A stretch of DNA of 64,000 bases from Gammaproteobacteria bacterium (GCA_009844425.1 VYBN01000046.1:1-64000), one strand, 5' to 3'. Numbered from the stretch's first letter, positions 7,614-17,363 are shown. Numbers and translations: made by a program. Notes: generated by a model from the letters alone, not told the origin.

Positions 7614-8585
7614 ATGGATGAGGCGCTCCACAGCAAGGATGTGGCGCGGTCCGCGATCTCCGGCGGACCGAAGTATCCCGAGTTTCCCGGCTGTCATCCG
7701 GTGCGCATTTCGCGCGCCGAAATCAGGACCTGGGAAGGCCGCATCGAGTTCTGGGACGCAGACACCGAAATCGCCATGGTGTGCGAACCCACCACCTGGT
7801 ACCACGAAGTGCCGGGGCAGCGGCTGGCTATGCTGGCACGGATGATCGCCGCGGTGCGCGGCGCACAGATCGAGGCAGCAGGGTCATCCGACCTGCTGCT
7901 GCGCAACGCGCGCCGCGAGTGGTGGCGGATCATGCAGCCCGATCAGATGCTCTTTCTCAACCAGCAGGAAGCCGAGCCGGAGGCGCTGGCCGTGGAAGTG
8001 GGAATTGACCGGCTTCCCGACGTGGTGCTGGAGGTGGACAACACCACGGACGTTCGCCGCGGAAAGCTGGGCCTGTATGAAGCCTGGGGGTTCGGGGAGG
8101 TCTGGGTGGAAGTACCGGAGCATCCCGCACCGGGCCGTCCGGCTTCGCTTCGTCCGGGCCTCACGATTCATCTGGTCTCCGAAGGCGGCTTCCGGCAGGC
8201 GCAGGTCAGCCGCGCCTTTCCGGGCTGGTCCGCGGCGGAGATCCATACGGCGTTGAACGAGCCGGTGCTGTCCGTGGAGGCTGTGGCGGCGTTGCGCCGC
8301 GTGGGCCGGGCCATGGGCGAGGCCGAGGGCACCGGCCCCGAGGACGATCCGTTCCTGCGCGCAGAAAGGGCCGAAGGGCGAGCCGAGGGCATCGCCCGGG
8401 GGCAGATTGAAATGCTGCAGACCGTAGTGGCGCAAGTGTTTGAATCGCGCGGTCTGACCGCCACTCCCGCCATCCTGAAACATATCGAGCGACTGAACGG
8501 AGTCTCGCCCGCGGCTGTGACGCAGGCTGCCCCCACGTGCCGCGATGCGGAAGACTTTATGCGGAAGCTCGCAATCAAGGCCTGA
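7614..8585 (+). CDS. Uma2-family (DUF820) putative endonuclease
   Basis: A 323-aa protein with the Uma2 PD-(D/E)xK-like core: LPDVVLEVDNTTDVRRGKLGLYEAWGFGEVWVEV. In this family the conserved PD, E and K residues form a restriction-endonuclease-like site, though enzymatic proof is scarce. The C-terminal third is charged (RAERAEGRAEGIARGQIEML), typical of longer members with a coiled tail. Two starts are possible (7602, 7614), neither with a clear ribosome-binding site. It is often found in genomes rich in mobile elements. Confidence 0.75.
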   Translation: MDEALHSKDVARSAISGGPKYPEFPGCHPVRISRAEIRTWEGRIEFWDADTEIAMVCEPTTWYHEVPGQRLAMLARMIAAVRGAQIEAAGSSDLLLRNARREWWRIMQPDQMLFLNQQEAEPEALAVEVGIDRLPDVVLEVDNTTDVRRGKLGLYEAWGFGEVWVEVPEHPAPGRPASLRPGLTIHLVSEGGFRQAQVSRAFPGWSAAEIHTALNEPVLSVEAVAALRRVGRAMGEAEGTGPEDDPFLRAERAEGRAEGIARGQIEMLQTVVAQVFESRGLTATPAILKHIERLNGVSPAAVTQAAPTCRDAEDFMRKLAIKA

Positions 8586-8622
8586 CCGCCGGCCTCGTCA
8601 CCGCCGAAGTAATAATCCCCAG

Positions 8623-8649
8623 TTGCTGATACTGAGTTGTCGATATACT
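8623..8649 (+). promoter_or_regulatory. Possible promoter of hicBA
   Basis: TTGCTG (8623-8628) and TATACT (8644-8649) lie 15 bases apart, about 40 bases before the hicB ATG. The -10 box is good, but the spacing is short. Confidence 0.35.
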
Positions 8650-8687
8650 TTGGAACCTTGGACTTGCAGAGTGAACGGATAACTGAG

Positions 8688-8897
8688 ATGGAATACACAG
8701 CTGTGATCAAGAAGAGCGGCGAATGGTGGATTGGCTGGATTGAGGAGGTTCCTGGCGTGAACTGCCAGGAACGTACGCGCGAGGAACTGCGCCTGAGTCT
8801 TGCGGAGACGCTTTCCGAGGCACTTGAGTTCAATCGGCAAGACGCACTGGCCGCTGCAGGCGATGACTATTTCGAGGAGAAGGTTGCTATCGCATGA
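8688..8897 (+). CDS. hicB: HicB-family antitoxin
   Basis: A 69-aa protein with the partial RNase H-like HicB fold: MEYTAVIKKSGEWWIGWIEEVPGVNCQERTREE is the family's N-terminal beta hairpin, followed by an LxxALxxALE-like helix. There is no obvious C-terminal DNA-binding domain, so it is a short HicB. It sequesters the HicA mRNA interferase. The ATG at 8688 is chosen because the fold begins there. The stop overlaps the hicA start (ATGA at 8894), which implies translational coupling. Confidence 0.88.
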   Translation: MEYTAVIKKSGEWWIGWIEEVPGVNCQERTREELRLSLAETLSEALEFNRQDALAAAGDDYFEEKVAIA

Positions 8898-9082
8898 AGC
8901 GAGTTGAGCTGTTGAAGCTCCTTCGCCAACAAGGCTGCGAAAGGATTCGAGAGGGAAGACGCCATTCATGGTGGCGGGACAGCAAAGGCGAGCGCCGGTC
9001 AGCGATTCCGCGGCATAGGGAAATCGACAATTTCCTGGCAAAAAAGATATGCAAGGATCTCGGTGTCGAGCCGTTCAAGTAA
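8894..9082 (+). CDS. hicA: HicA-family mRNA interferase toxin
   Basis: A 62-aa double-stranded-RNA-binding-like toxin: MKRVELLKLLRQQGCERIRE is followed by GRRHSWWRD, which holds the catalytic histidine, and ends ICKDLGVEPF. It cleaves mRNA when free. It overlaps hicB by four bases. Antitoxin-first order is found in a subset of hic loci. Nothing seems truncated. Confidence 0.88.
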   Translation: MKRVELLKLLRQQGCERIREGRRHSWWRDSKGERRSAIPRHREIDNFLAKKICKDLGVEPFK

Positions 9083-9144
9083 ACTGATCCCAGAGCAAAA
9101 CTGACGGCCCGGGGCCTGGCACCGGCGCCGGCCGGTGCGTGCCC

Positions 9145-9768
9145 TCAGTCGACGTCGCGGGCCACGCGGAAGCCGAAACCCGAGCCTGCCGTTGTCGCGA
9201 ATATGGGCAGGCGGGTCGCGACCCTCAGCAACCCGGGGAAACCGGCCCAGGATCCGCCCTTGATCACCCAGGTTCGGCAGGAAGGCTCGAGGTAGGGCGT
9301 TTCATCGCGGGGCGCGTCCGCGTGACCCAGCGCATAGCAATCGGCCGTCAGTTCCGAAACATTGCCCGCAACGTCGTAGAGGCCGAAGGCGTTCGGCTCG
9401 AAGCTGGCGACGGGCGCCGTGAAGGCATACCCGTCGTCGCAGTCCGCGAACTGATCGTAGGGAATGTCCGCGGCCACTTCGGCGAATGACCGGTCGGCGC
9501 CGTTCTGAAATGCACAGGCCTGCGTCCGGTCTTCGCCCCAGAAGGCGGCAAACTTCGAATTCGCGCGCGCCGCATATTCCCATTCCGCCTCGCTGGGCAG
9601 GCGGTATGCGTGACCCGTCCTGACGCTCAACCAGTCCAGGTAGGCCAGTATCTCGGCGCGCCGCAGGCACGGCGCCGGATGGTCGTCGGAATCGCCGATA
9701 CTGTTATCGCGCCAGGTGAACTCCGGCTGCATCTGCCAGCCCCAATCGGTGAGGTGAGAACAGCCTTT
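9145..9768 (-). pseudogene. SUMF1-domain protein, 5' end removed by IS3 element
   Basis: C-terminal about 205 residues of a SUMF1/FGE-like protein. The family motifs are clear (LPSEAEWEYAARAN, ASFEPNAFGLYDVAGNVSE, WVIKGGSW, FGFRVARDVD). The same reading frame continues upstream of the first ATG as GCSHLTDWGWQ, as expected for the family, right up to the IS boundary at 9769. The signal peptide and N-terminal third are missing and are not found on the far side of the IS. It is therefore a remnant that probably makes no exported protein. Confidence 0.85.
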
Positions 9769-9794
9769 TGAATCGACCCGGGTTTACCGGAGGC
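9769..9794. repeat. IS3 terminal inverted repeat, left
   Basis: Exact reverse complement of 11058-11083. The match extends by one more base (9768 and 11084). Confidence 0.92.
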
Positions 9795-9807
9795 CATTTA
9801 GTTTGAG

Positions 9808-11033
<1,226 letters not shown>

Positions 11034-11057
11034 GCTCCAATCCTCTCAAGATCCGGA

Positions 11058-11083
11058 GCCTCCGGTAAACCCGGGTCGATTCA
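11058..11083. repeat. IS3 terminal inverted repeat, right
   Basis: Exact reverse complement of 9769-9794. It supplies the TGA stop (11081-11083) of the adjacent CsgG-like gene. Confidence 0.92.
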
Positions 11084-11836
11084 AGGGTCAACAAATGTCT
11101 CGCCAACTACGAATGCCGCCAATTGATCGCCTGGGCTAAATAACACATCACCGTAGTTCAACACCAATGTCCCGTTAGACTGAACCGCAATGACCTTAAC
11201 GGGGATCCGTGTCGTTACTATGGCTTCAGCTATATGGTTAGATACCACTCGTTGAACTTCTGCGAAAGGGTCGGCTCTAGTCTGAGCTTGAGTTACATCG
11301 CCAAAGGAGAAAGATGAACCCACTTGAACTGTCTCCGCAATTTCATCAGCAATCAATATAAGTCCCGTAGATACATCAGTCACTTTTAGATCAATGCCCA
11401 TAGACACGGATAGTTCTTTACTCTGAATACCTCCAAATGAGAACCCGCCTTGTAACTGACCAAATCTGGTAATGGTTCCATATACGAGGTAATCCACGCC
11501 GATCAGTCCCCCCATATCTCCACCAGCATCACTCAATCCAGTCGCGCCCAAACCTTGTTCTTGTAGCAGGAGTTCGAGGGATCGTCGTTCCATAACGTCC
11601 ATCTTTCCAGTCTTGATGATGGCGGTTTCCAGCATAACGCGGAAGCCTTCGGATAGATCGGCGTTGCAATCATAGGATGACCGATCCCACCCTTCGGATG
11701 ACCGATCCCACCCTTCGCACGATATGTTCTGAGCAGCCGTGGCGATCTGCTCTATGGCGACAGTCGGTTTACCAGCCTGTCCCCAAGAAACCAAAGGCCA
11801 CAAAACGACAATCATCGCTGCTATTCGAACATTCAT
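11081..11836 (-). pseudogene. CsgG-family secreted protein, C-terminus cut by IS3
   Basis: A 251-aa CsgG/curli-assembly-like protein with a signal peptide (MNVRIAAMIVVLWPLVSWGQA). It contains family motifs: FRVMLETAIIKTGKMDVMERRSL, GADYLVYGTITRFG-like LIGVDYLVYGTITRFG, and AAFVVGETFVDP near the end. CsgG proteins form outer-membrane or periplasmic assemblies, often with lipoprotein partners. Relatives continue past FVDP with a further segment; here the frame stops inside the IS terminal repeat, so the end is lost. ATG 11836 has AGGAGG eight bases upstream. A 21-bp tandem duplication lies near residue 40. Confidence 0.8.
11675..11716. repeat. Two tandem 21-bp units in the CsgG-like gene
   Basis: Units 11675-11695 and 11696-11716 are identical and encode a doubled EGWDRSS motif. 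Frame is preserved. Confidence 0.85.
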
Positions 11837-11886
11837 CAATCATTCCTCCTCTTGTTCACAAAACCGACACCCATAGGCGTCGGGCC

Positions 11887-12016
11887 ATTGCAAACAAATT
11901 CCAAGGAAGAATGTCCTCGCTTGTTCGTCCAAGCGAGAATAGCTAGTTCCCGCCAAACAAGACTGTTGTATTCAGCGAGTAACCCGACCAAGCGGGACTC
12001 GGAATTTGTTTGCAAT
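11887..12016. repeat. Nested inverted repeats, MITE-like or structured element
   Basis: ATTGCAAACAAATTCC (11887-11902) is the exact reverse complement of 12001-12016. Inside is a perfect hairpin, CTCGCTTG (11916-11923) and CAAGCGAG (11930-11937), and further partial pairings (TCCCGC with GCGGGA). The region lies upstream of the CsgG-like gene and has no convincing gene. It could be a non-autonomous mobile element or a regulatory structure. The repeats are seen; the role is inferred. Confidence 0.5.
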
Positions 12017-12081
12017 TGAGGATTATTGGCCCGAAAGGGAGGAATGTCAAACGACCAATGTCGGATCAATCGAAAATGAAT

Positions 12082-12243
12082 TCAACGATCAATTCTTCGC
12101 CTATCAGAATTTCTTTGTCTGGTCCTGTTATCAGCCGCCGCGAATATCGCTTTAGCTATTTGCTCGGGAGTTTCCGCCAATTTCGGAATCGGCTTCAATG
12201 GCCGACCACGGCGCCTATTTGATTTCTCTTTGTCTTTGTTCAT
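12082..12243 (-). CDS. 53-aa basic protein, likely IS1595 passenger
   Basis: ATG 12241-12243 to TGA 12082-12084. The protein begins MNKDKEKSNRRRGRPLKPIP and continues KLAETPEQIAKAIFAAADN, with a basic tail. It carries an AT-hook-like RRGRP and a conserved-looking PEQIAKAIF helix. It follows the IS1595 transposase stop by 21 bases on the same strand. Small basic ORFs are common beside IS1595-family transposases, but no function is known to me. Too short for routine gene calling. Confidence 0.6.
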   Translation of the reverse strand: MNKDKEKSNRRRGRPLKPIPKLAETPEQIAKAIFAAADNRTRQRNSDRRRIDR

Positions 12244-12264
12244 CCCTTCTATATACGTTCCTTG

Positions 12265-13242
12265 TTAAACGGTAATTGCCCGTGCTCCTGACTCCAATCC
12301 GTTGTCTGCGATCAAATCCTTGTAGCGAAGCCTTGCTCCAACCAATCCACCAGACAGAACCGCTATCTGTTCCAATGTATCGGCATCTCTGACGTTGTGC
12401 CGACCAGCAAATTCCTTTACATACCGATCCAAGTGCTTAGGCGACATCTTGTGATAGATGCCCTTGTATCCGCGTTTCATTGTGGCCCAGAAACTCTCAA
12501 TGCCGTTCGTATGGGCCTGCTCACGAACATACTCGCCTACTGAGTGACTTACTGTCTCGTGGTTCGGCAACCCCTTATAAGCCTTTGCGTCGTCGGTATA
12601 TACCATTGCGTCAGGTTCGGCATTGTCAACCACGAACCCCTGAAGCGTCTCAGCGTCGGTATTCCTGACTACTTTGGCGGTCACCGTATTACTATCGCGA
12701 TCCTTCACGCCTACAACAGCAGTCTTGCCTACTGTTCCTCGGCCCTCAAATTTCTTGCGCCTGGAAGCGTGCATATTCCCACGCTTGCCTCCAACATAGG
12801 TCTCGTCCACTTCAACAGGACCGACCATCGATTTGGTTCCTTTCATAAATCCTTCCCTGATGCGCTGAGTCAAAAACCACGCGGTCTTTTGAGTAATGCC
12901 CAGCTCTCTGTAAACCTTCATACTGGCAGCGCCTTTGAGGCTGGTGGACATCATATACATCGCAAACAACCACTTCTGTAATCCAATTTTGCTGGACTGC
13001 ATCACGGTCCCTTTCTTGACGCTGAAGTAACTGCGGCAATCACGGCACCTGTAAGGCATTGGCCGACGATTGGCGACTACCGCGTAATTCATTGATCCAC
13101 AATCCGTACAACACTTGTGTCCATCAGGCCAACGCTGGTCCTCAAACCATTTCTCGGCAGCTTCGTCATCGGGGAACATTCTGAACAAATCAATGATGGT
13201 CAGTCCTTTTCTTTCAAATTTTCCTGGTGCTTTCTTGGTCAT
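12265..13242 (-). CDS. IS1595-family transposase (ISXO2-like)
   Basis: Complete 325-aa DDE-type transposase. It has an N-terminal zinc ribbon (CTDCGSMNYAV, YRCRDCRSYFSVKKGT) and a helix-rich linker (LQKWLFAMYMMSTS). The ISXO2/DDE_Tnp_IS1595 core has VEVDETYVGGKRGN (first Asp) and MVYTDDAKAYKGL (second Asp). The last catalytic region is HTNGIESFWATMKRGYKG. AGGA lies seven bases before the ATG. No terminal inverted repeats could be fixed. The gene is clearly lower in GC than the chromosome around it. Confidence 0.93.
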   Translation of the reverse strand: MTKKAPGKFERKGLTIIDLFRMFPDDEAAEKWFEDQRWPDGHKCCTDCGSMNYAVVANRRPMPYRCRDCRSYFSVKKGTVMQSSKIGLQKWLFAMYMMSTSLKGAASMKVYRELGITQKTAWFLTQRIREGFMKGTKSMVGPVEVDETYVGGKRGNMHASRRKKFEGRGTVGKTAVVGVKDRDSNTVTAKVVRNTDAETLQGFVVDNAEPDAMVYTDDAKAYKGLPNHETVSHSVGEYVREQAHTNGIESFWATMKRGYKGIYHKMSPKHLDRYVKEFAGRHNVRDADTLEQIAVLSGGLVGARLRYKDLIADNGLESGARAITV

Positions 13243-13375
13243 TTCAGTATCCTAATTCTCTACTTGATTTATGGATACTATTATACCGTAAAATACGGAA
13301 ATATCAAGTAATATCAGTGGCTTATATAGCAGAGAAAGTGGATTTTGGGGGGTCGGTTTTGGTAAAATAGAGAAT

Positions 13376-13449
13376 GGCCCTGTAGCTCAATGGATAGAGC
13401 GCCTGAATGACTTACACGGAGGTTGCGGGTTCAAGTCCCGTCAGGGCCA
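13376..13449 (+). tRNA. tRNA-like gene with abnormal anticodon arm
   Basis: The acceptor stem GGCCCTG (13376-13382) pairs perfectly with CAGGGCC (13442-13448). The D stem GCTC/GAGC, the T stem (GCGGG with CCCGT) and the TTCAAGT T-loop are present; no CCA is encoded. The anticodon region (13401-13419) is one base too long and does not form a five-pair stem. With a bulged C, a weak stem leaves GAC (Val) as anticodon, but this is uncertain. It may be a tRNA pseudogene or a tRNA carried by a mobile element. Confidence 0.6.
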
Positions 13450-13461
13450 TTCTCCGAAAAC

Positions 13462-13537
13462 GCCCTTGTAGCTCAATGGACAGAGCACTGCTTTTACGAA
13501 GCGGAAGATGAGGATTCGAATTCCTCCAAGGGTGCCA
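13462..13537 (+). tRNA. tRNA-Val (UAC), CCA encoded
   Basis: Acceptor GCCCTTG (13462-13468) with CAAGGGT (13527-13533), D stem GCTC/GAGC, anticodon stem CTGCT/AGCGG with loop TTTACGA, and T stem GAGGA/TCCTC with loop TTCGAAT. The loop places TAC at 13495-13497, reading Val codons. The discriminator is G and CCA is encoded at 13535-13537. It lies 12 bases after the tRNA-like gene and shares its D-arm sequence. Confidence 0.8.
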
Positions 13538-13553
13538 AGGGCGATTTCTTAGG

Positions 13554-14522
13554 TCACCGTATCAGATATTTATGGACGATCTCAACATTGGTAATTCGGT
13601 GTGTTTGGGTATTTAGTCGGCATTTGGCAAGTTTTGTATATAAGTCCCAATTGAATACGCGGCCGTCGGGCAGGTTGTAGGTAGCGCCGCAGTCATTGCG
13701 CGCTACCGGCACGAGGATCAGCGGTGGCTGGTCCTCGTCGACTTCGGTGCGCGCGGCGAACAATTTCACGCTCAGGTTCTCGGAAGGGTCGAAAATGGCC
13801 GACAGGCCGTACGAGGTCCGCTCGTCGTAGCCGCCGAGCTTGTCGCCCCCGCGTGCGTTGGTGACCGTGCCATCGAACTCGCTGGTTGCGGCGAACACGC
13901 GCACTGCGGCGTTCTCGCCCAGCGGGAAGTTGACGGAACCGCCGATCTCCCAGCGGCCCTCGTTGCCGATCTCAGCGGACAGCCTGCCGCCGATGTCGTC
14001 CGTCGAAGGGCTGCGGGTGACGTAGTTGATGGCGCCGGCGAAGGTGTTGCGCCCGTAGAGCGCGCCCTGCGGCCCCTTGACTACCTCGATCCGTTCCAGG
14101 TCCAGCACGCCGAACTCCAGTGACGAACGGTTGTTGAGGAACACGCCGTCGATGAATACGCCCACGTTGCCCTGCAGGCCGATCTGGCTGGTTTGCGACA
14201 GGCCGCGAATGGTGGGGGTGTTGAACGCGCCGATGTTCTGATAGGTCAGGCCGGGCGTAATTTCGGCCAGGTCATCGAGCGCATAAACCGAAGCGCGTTC
14301 CAGGTCGACGCCGGATATCGCGGTGATGGACAGCGGGACGTCCTGGAGGTTCTCGGTGCGCTTGCGCGCGGTGACCACGATTTCTTCGAGCTGGCCGTCG
14401 TCCTGGGCGAGGGCGATGTCGCCTGCGAGGAGGGCGGCGACCGCCATCAGGGAGGGCAAGACCAGACGCGTCCGAGTTTCTGCAAGGCTCTCTATGCGAG
14501 TCCGAATTGCATGATTGGCCAT
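13554..14522 (-). pseudogene. TonB-dependent receptor, barrel deleted
   Basis: N-terminal about 320 residues of a TonB-dependent outer-membrane receptor. It has a long signal region (LVLPSLMAVAALLAGDIALAQ) and a TonB box-like LEEIVVTARKR. The plug domain has DVPLSITAISG, TIRGLSQ, NVGVFIDGVFLNNRS, IEVVKGPQGALYGRNTFAGAI. Receptors of this type are usually 700 aa or more. Here the frame becomes AT-rich and unlike a receptor from about 13640 and stops at 13554, so most of the barrel is lost. ATG 14522 has GGGAGG/AGGA upstream. The break marks the right edge of the mobile patch. Confidence 0.85.
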
Positions 14523-14648
14523 CTTGAATCCTCCCGAGCAAACCGCACCCAAAGTGTAATTCATAGTTCGGCGCGTTCTGATGCGAAATTGGCATCAGCG
14601 CATGCGCCGCACTGATGTCGGGAGGGGAGCGGGGACGTCCCGCCGGGG

Positions 14649-15506
14649 TCAGCGGGCGGCGAGGCGTTTTACGTAGTTCTCATAGGTGTTCGGCTCGCGG
14701 CCCAGGATCCAGCGCAGCACGTTGGGGTTGCCGCGAAAGCCGTATTGGTCGTAGTGCCCGTTCATCGTGAGCATCTGCGTCACGCGGTCGTCGCCGGCGC
14801 CTGCCGCGCGGGCGTTCTTCTCGACCTGGTCCAGGCTCAGGGCCTCGGCGCGGATTACCCGGCCGAGCACCCGGCTGATGACGGCGGCCATGTCACGCTG
14901 GCTCAGGGCTTCGGGGCCCGCCAGCTCGTAGGTGATGTAGAGGTGTCCGGGCTCCGTGGCCACGATGGCCGTGGCTTCGGCCAGATCGCGCAGGTCGGCG
15001 ACGTTGAACTTGACGTCGACGTTGAAGGGCATGTTGTGCACGCCCGTGTCCAGAACTTTCTTCCAGATCATCGCCAGGTGCTGCATGTAGCGGATCGGCT
15101 GCACGATCGTGTAGGGCAGACCGGACTCGATCAGCTCTTCTTCCGCATCGAGTTTGAGCCGATGGTGGCGCACCGCGCGCCGGAGCGGGTGCATGACCGA
15201 GTAATAGACGAAGCGCGCGAGATCGTGGGACTTCGCGGCGTTGATGAAGCGGCGCGTGATCTCGACTTCGTTCGGGTGCATGGGCGGGCCGATGTGGATG
15301 ATCCCGTCGCAGGATTCCATCGCGGCGTCGATCGTTGCCGCGTCCTCCATGTCGCCGACGGCGAAGGAACTTGCGCCCAGTTCGTTCAGAGCGGGCCATT
15401 GCGCCTCGTCGCGCAGGAACACCTTCACGTCGGCGCCGCGGTTGGCGAGCGCCTTGAGTACCGCGCGGCCGGTTTTGCCGTTGGCGGCGGTCAGCAGGAT
15501 GGTCAT
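14649..15506 (-). CDS. NmrA-like NAD(P)-binding protein
   Basis: A 285-aa atypical short-chain dehydrogenase-fold protein. The N-terminal TILLTAANGKTGRAVLKAL is a variant dinucleotide loop (G-x-x-G-x-x-x pattern). FVYYSVMHPLRRAVRHHRLKLDAEEELIESGLPYTIVQP is the NmrA/HSCARG-type middle. Such proteins sense the NADP(H) state or act as reductases; the catalytic Tyr-Lys pair is not clear. It lies 25 bases downstream of the LysR gene on the same strand and may be its target or partner. Confidence 0.8.
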   Translation of the reverse strand: MTILLTAANGKTGRAVLKALANRGADVKVFLRDEAQWPALNELGASSFAVGDMEDAATIDAAMESCDGIIHIGPPMHPNEVEITRRFINAAKSHDLARFVYYSVMHPLRRAVRHHRLKLDAEEELIESGLPYTIVQPIRYMQHLAMIWKKVLDTGVHNMPFNVDVKFNVADLRDLAEATAIVATEPGHLYITYELAGPEALSQRDMAAVISRVLGRVIRAEALSLDQVEKNARAAGAGDDRVTQMLTMNGHYDQYGFRGNPNVLRWILGREPNTYENYVKRLAAR

Positions 15507-15531
15507 GGTTCTGTGGTTCCTTTTTCTGGTG

Positions 15532-16446
15532 TCAGCGGTCGATCTGCCACTCGCGGCAGGACTCCTCGATGACCGGGATGACGTTCTCGACGGTCGGGCG
15601 CCGGGTTTCGGTCTGACGAAGGATCAGGCCGGCCTCGCGGACCAGGGCGGCGCCGTCCTTGCGTATGGTCTTGATTTCGCCGGTCTCAAGCTCTTTTTCG
15701 ATCCAGCGGCGCGGCAGCATGGCCACGTACTGGCCGAGCAGCACCAGCGACTTGAGCGTGTTGAGCGAGGTGGCCTCGATTGCGACCGAGACCGGGGGCA
15801 GCGATTCTTCGGCAAAGAACTTATCAAGGAAATCAATTATATGGGGCTGTTTTATGATGGCCCATTGAGCTTCTCGCAGGTCCTTTGCCGTGACGTTTTC
15901 CTGGGACGCAAGGGGATGGGAGGCGCCCACCACGAACTCCGTGCGGATCTCGAACAGCGGTTTGAGTTCCACGTCCGGCGGCACGACGCCCGGCGGGAAG
16001 TTGGACAGCAGCACGTCGATTTCGCCTTCCACCAGGCCGGCCACGAGGTCCTCGAAAAAGCCTTCCGTGATGCGCACATGAAGCCCCGGAAACCGGGCCG
16101 ACAACTGTGGGATGAGGTGGCTGATCAGCGTGGGGGCGAACAGCGCGGCGATGCCGATGTGCACGTGGCCCTGCTCACCCTGGGACACGGCGGTGACGTC
16201 CAGCAGCGCGCGTTCCGCCTGGTTGATGATGATCTTGGCGTAGCGGTAGAGGACGCGCCCGGCCTCGGTGGGCGTGATCCTGCGGGGCGAGCGGTCGAGC
16301 AGTTTGGCGCCGATGCGCTCCTCCATCTTCTTGATGCTGCGCGTGAGCGCGGGCTGCGTGATGTACTGGAGTTCGGCCGCGCGCGTGATGTTCCCCGTGT
16401 CCACTACACAGACGAAGTGCCGCAGTTGCTTGAGATCGAATTTCAT
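15532..16446 (-). CDS. LysR-family transcriptional regulator
   Basis: A 304-aa LysR protein. The N-terminal winged helix is FDLKQLRHFVCVVDTGNITRAAELQYITQPALTRSIKKMEE; the effector-binding domain begins near HVHIGIAALFAPTLISHLIPQL. It probably regulates the NmrA-like gene behind it or the divergent DUF1838 gene (16517) in front of it, as LysR members often act on divergent neighbours. MKFDLKQL at 16446 is the conventional start; the frame extends seven codons further upstream. Confidence 0.9.
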   Translation of the reverse strand: MKFDLKQLRHFVCVVDTGNITRAAELQYITQPALTRSIKKMEERIGAKLLDRSPRRITPTEAGRVLYRYAKIIINQAERALLDVTAVSQGEQGHVHIGIAALFAPTLISHLIPQLSARFPGLHVRITEGFFEDLVAGLVEGEIDVLLSNFPPGVVPPDVELKPLFEIRTEFVVGASHPLASQENVTAKDLREAQWAIIKQPHIIDFLDKFFAEESLPPVSVAIEATSLNTLKSLVLLGQYVAMLPRRWIEKELETGEIKTIRKDGAALVREAGLILRQTETRRPTVENVIPVIEESCREWQIDR

Positions 16447-16516
16447 GGCCCCTGGGAGCGAGCGCATTGCCGTCGCAGCGTCCCGCCCTCCGTTACCACC
16501 AATATAATTTGAAATT

Positions 16517-17362
16517 ATGGCCGGGTCAAAGTCGCATCTTCGAATTTATGGCACGCTGTCGCGGCGGCGCCTGCTTGGGCTCATTGGGATGGGGCTTGTG
16601 GGTGGCAGTGTGGCCGCGGCTTCCGGTGCGCTTTCCGAGGAAGAGCAGCGCTGGTACCGGCGGCTGGTGTATTCGGGGGTGGACGACGAGGTCATCTGGT
16701 CGATCCTGGGGGTCAAGTACGGGCGCGAGGGCAACTCGCTCACTCCGTTGTGGAACACCAACACGATCGGGTTTTCGCGGATCCGCTATCCGGAGCAGGG
16801 CGGCTATCGCGTGGATACGCTGGAAGTCGTCTTCTACACCGATCTGGTGAGCGGCGAACGGCTCGAATCGTGGCGCAACCCCTACACGTCGCGGGAGGTC
16901 GAGGTCATCGTGCCCGCGCCGGTCGCGGTGTCTTCGTTCCACGCCGAGGTTGGGGCGTCCGAACGCACTGCGCCGGGCGGTATTCGCATCGCCGAGTCGG
17001 TCCAGCCGCCGCGCACGATCGGGGGCGATACCTGGGTGCAGGTAGAGAAGCGCGTGGCGGTTGCGCCTGAAGGGGCGGAAGCGCCGATCTTCAGTTCAAT
17101 CGAATTCGTCGATTACCGGGGGCGGACCGGCGATCTGCGTTCAAGTGCGCCGCGCGTGGACTCCACGCTCCACCTCGAAATCGTGTCCGACTGGCTGCCC
17201 TGGATGGAAATGGGCGGGCGCGCGGGTGGCTTGTATACGCGGGCGAGGGGGACGAAGCTCTATGCGCTCAATGAAGTGCCGGCAGTTTCTCGCAAGCTGC
17301 TTGAGCGCCATTTTCCGGAAATCGAGGAGGATCCGTTCGGGTATATCGGCCGGGCGCTGTAG
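16517..17362 (+). CDS. Tat-exported DUF1838-family protein
   Basis: A 281-aa protein with a twin-arginine signal (SRRRLLGLIGMGLVGGSVAA). The domain has NPYTSREVEV and YTDLVSGERLESWRNPYTS, shared in pattern with the next two genes (DPYTFEPVETLENPYTGE in one). The reaction is unknown; DUF1838 members are exported proteins without a settled role. It is divergent from the LysR gene, with only about 70 bases between them. It converges with 17426-18373 across one REP-like repeat. Confidence 0.78.
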   Translation: MAGSKSHLRIYGTLSRRRLLGLIGMGLVGGSVAAASGALSEEEQRWYRRLVYSGVDDEVIWSILGVKYGREGNSLTPLWNTNTIGFSRIRYPEQGGYRVDTLEVVFYTDLVSGERLESWRNPYTSREVEVIVPAPVAVSSFHAEVGASERTAPGGIRIAESVQPPRTIGGDTWVQVEKRVAVAPEGAEAPIFSSIEFVDYRGRTGDLRSSAPRVDSTLHLEIVSDWLPWMEMGGRAGGLYTRARGTKLYALNEVPAVSRKLLERHFPEIEEDPFGYIGRAL

Positions 17363-17363
17363 G

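Noticed and set aside
11887-12016. Integron attC site
   Set aside because: The nested inverted repeats lack the RYYYAAC and GTTRRRY core sites and there is no integrase.
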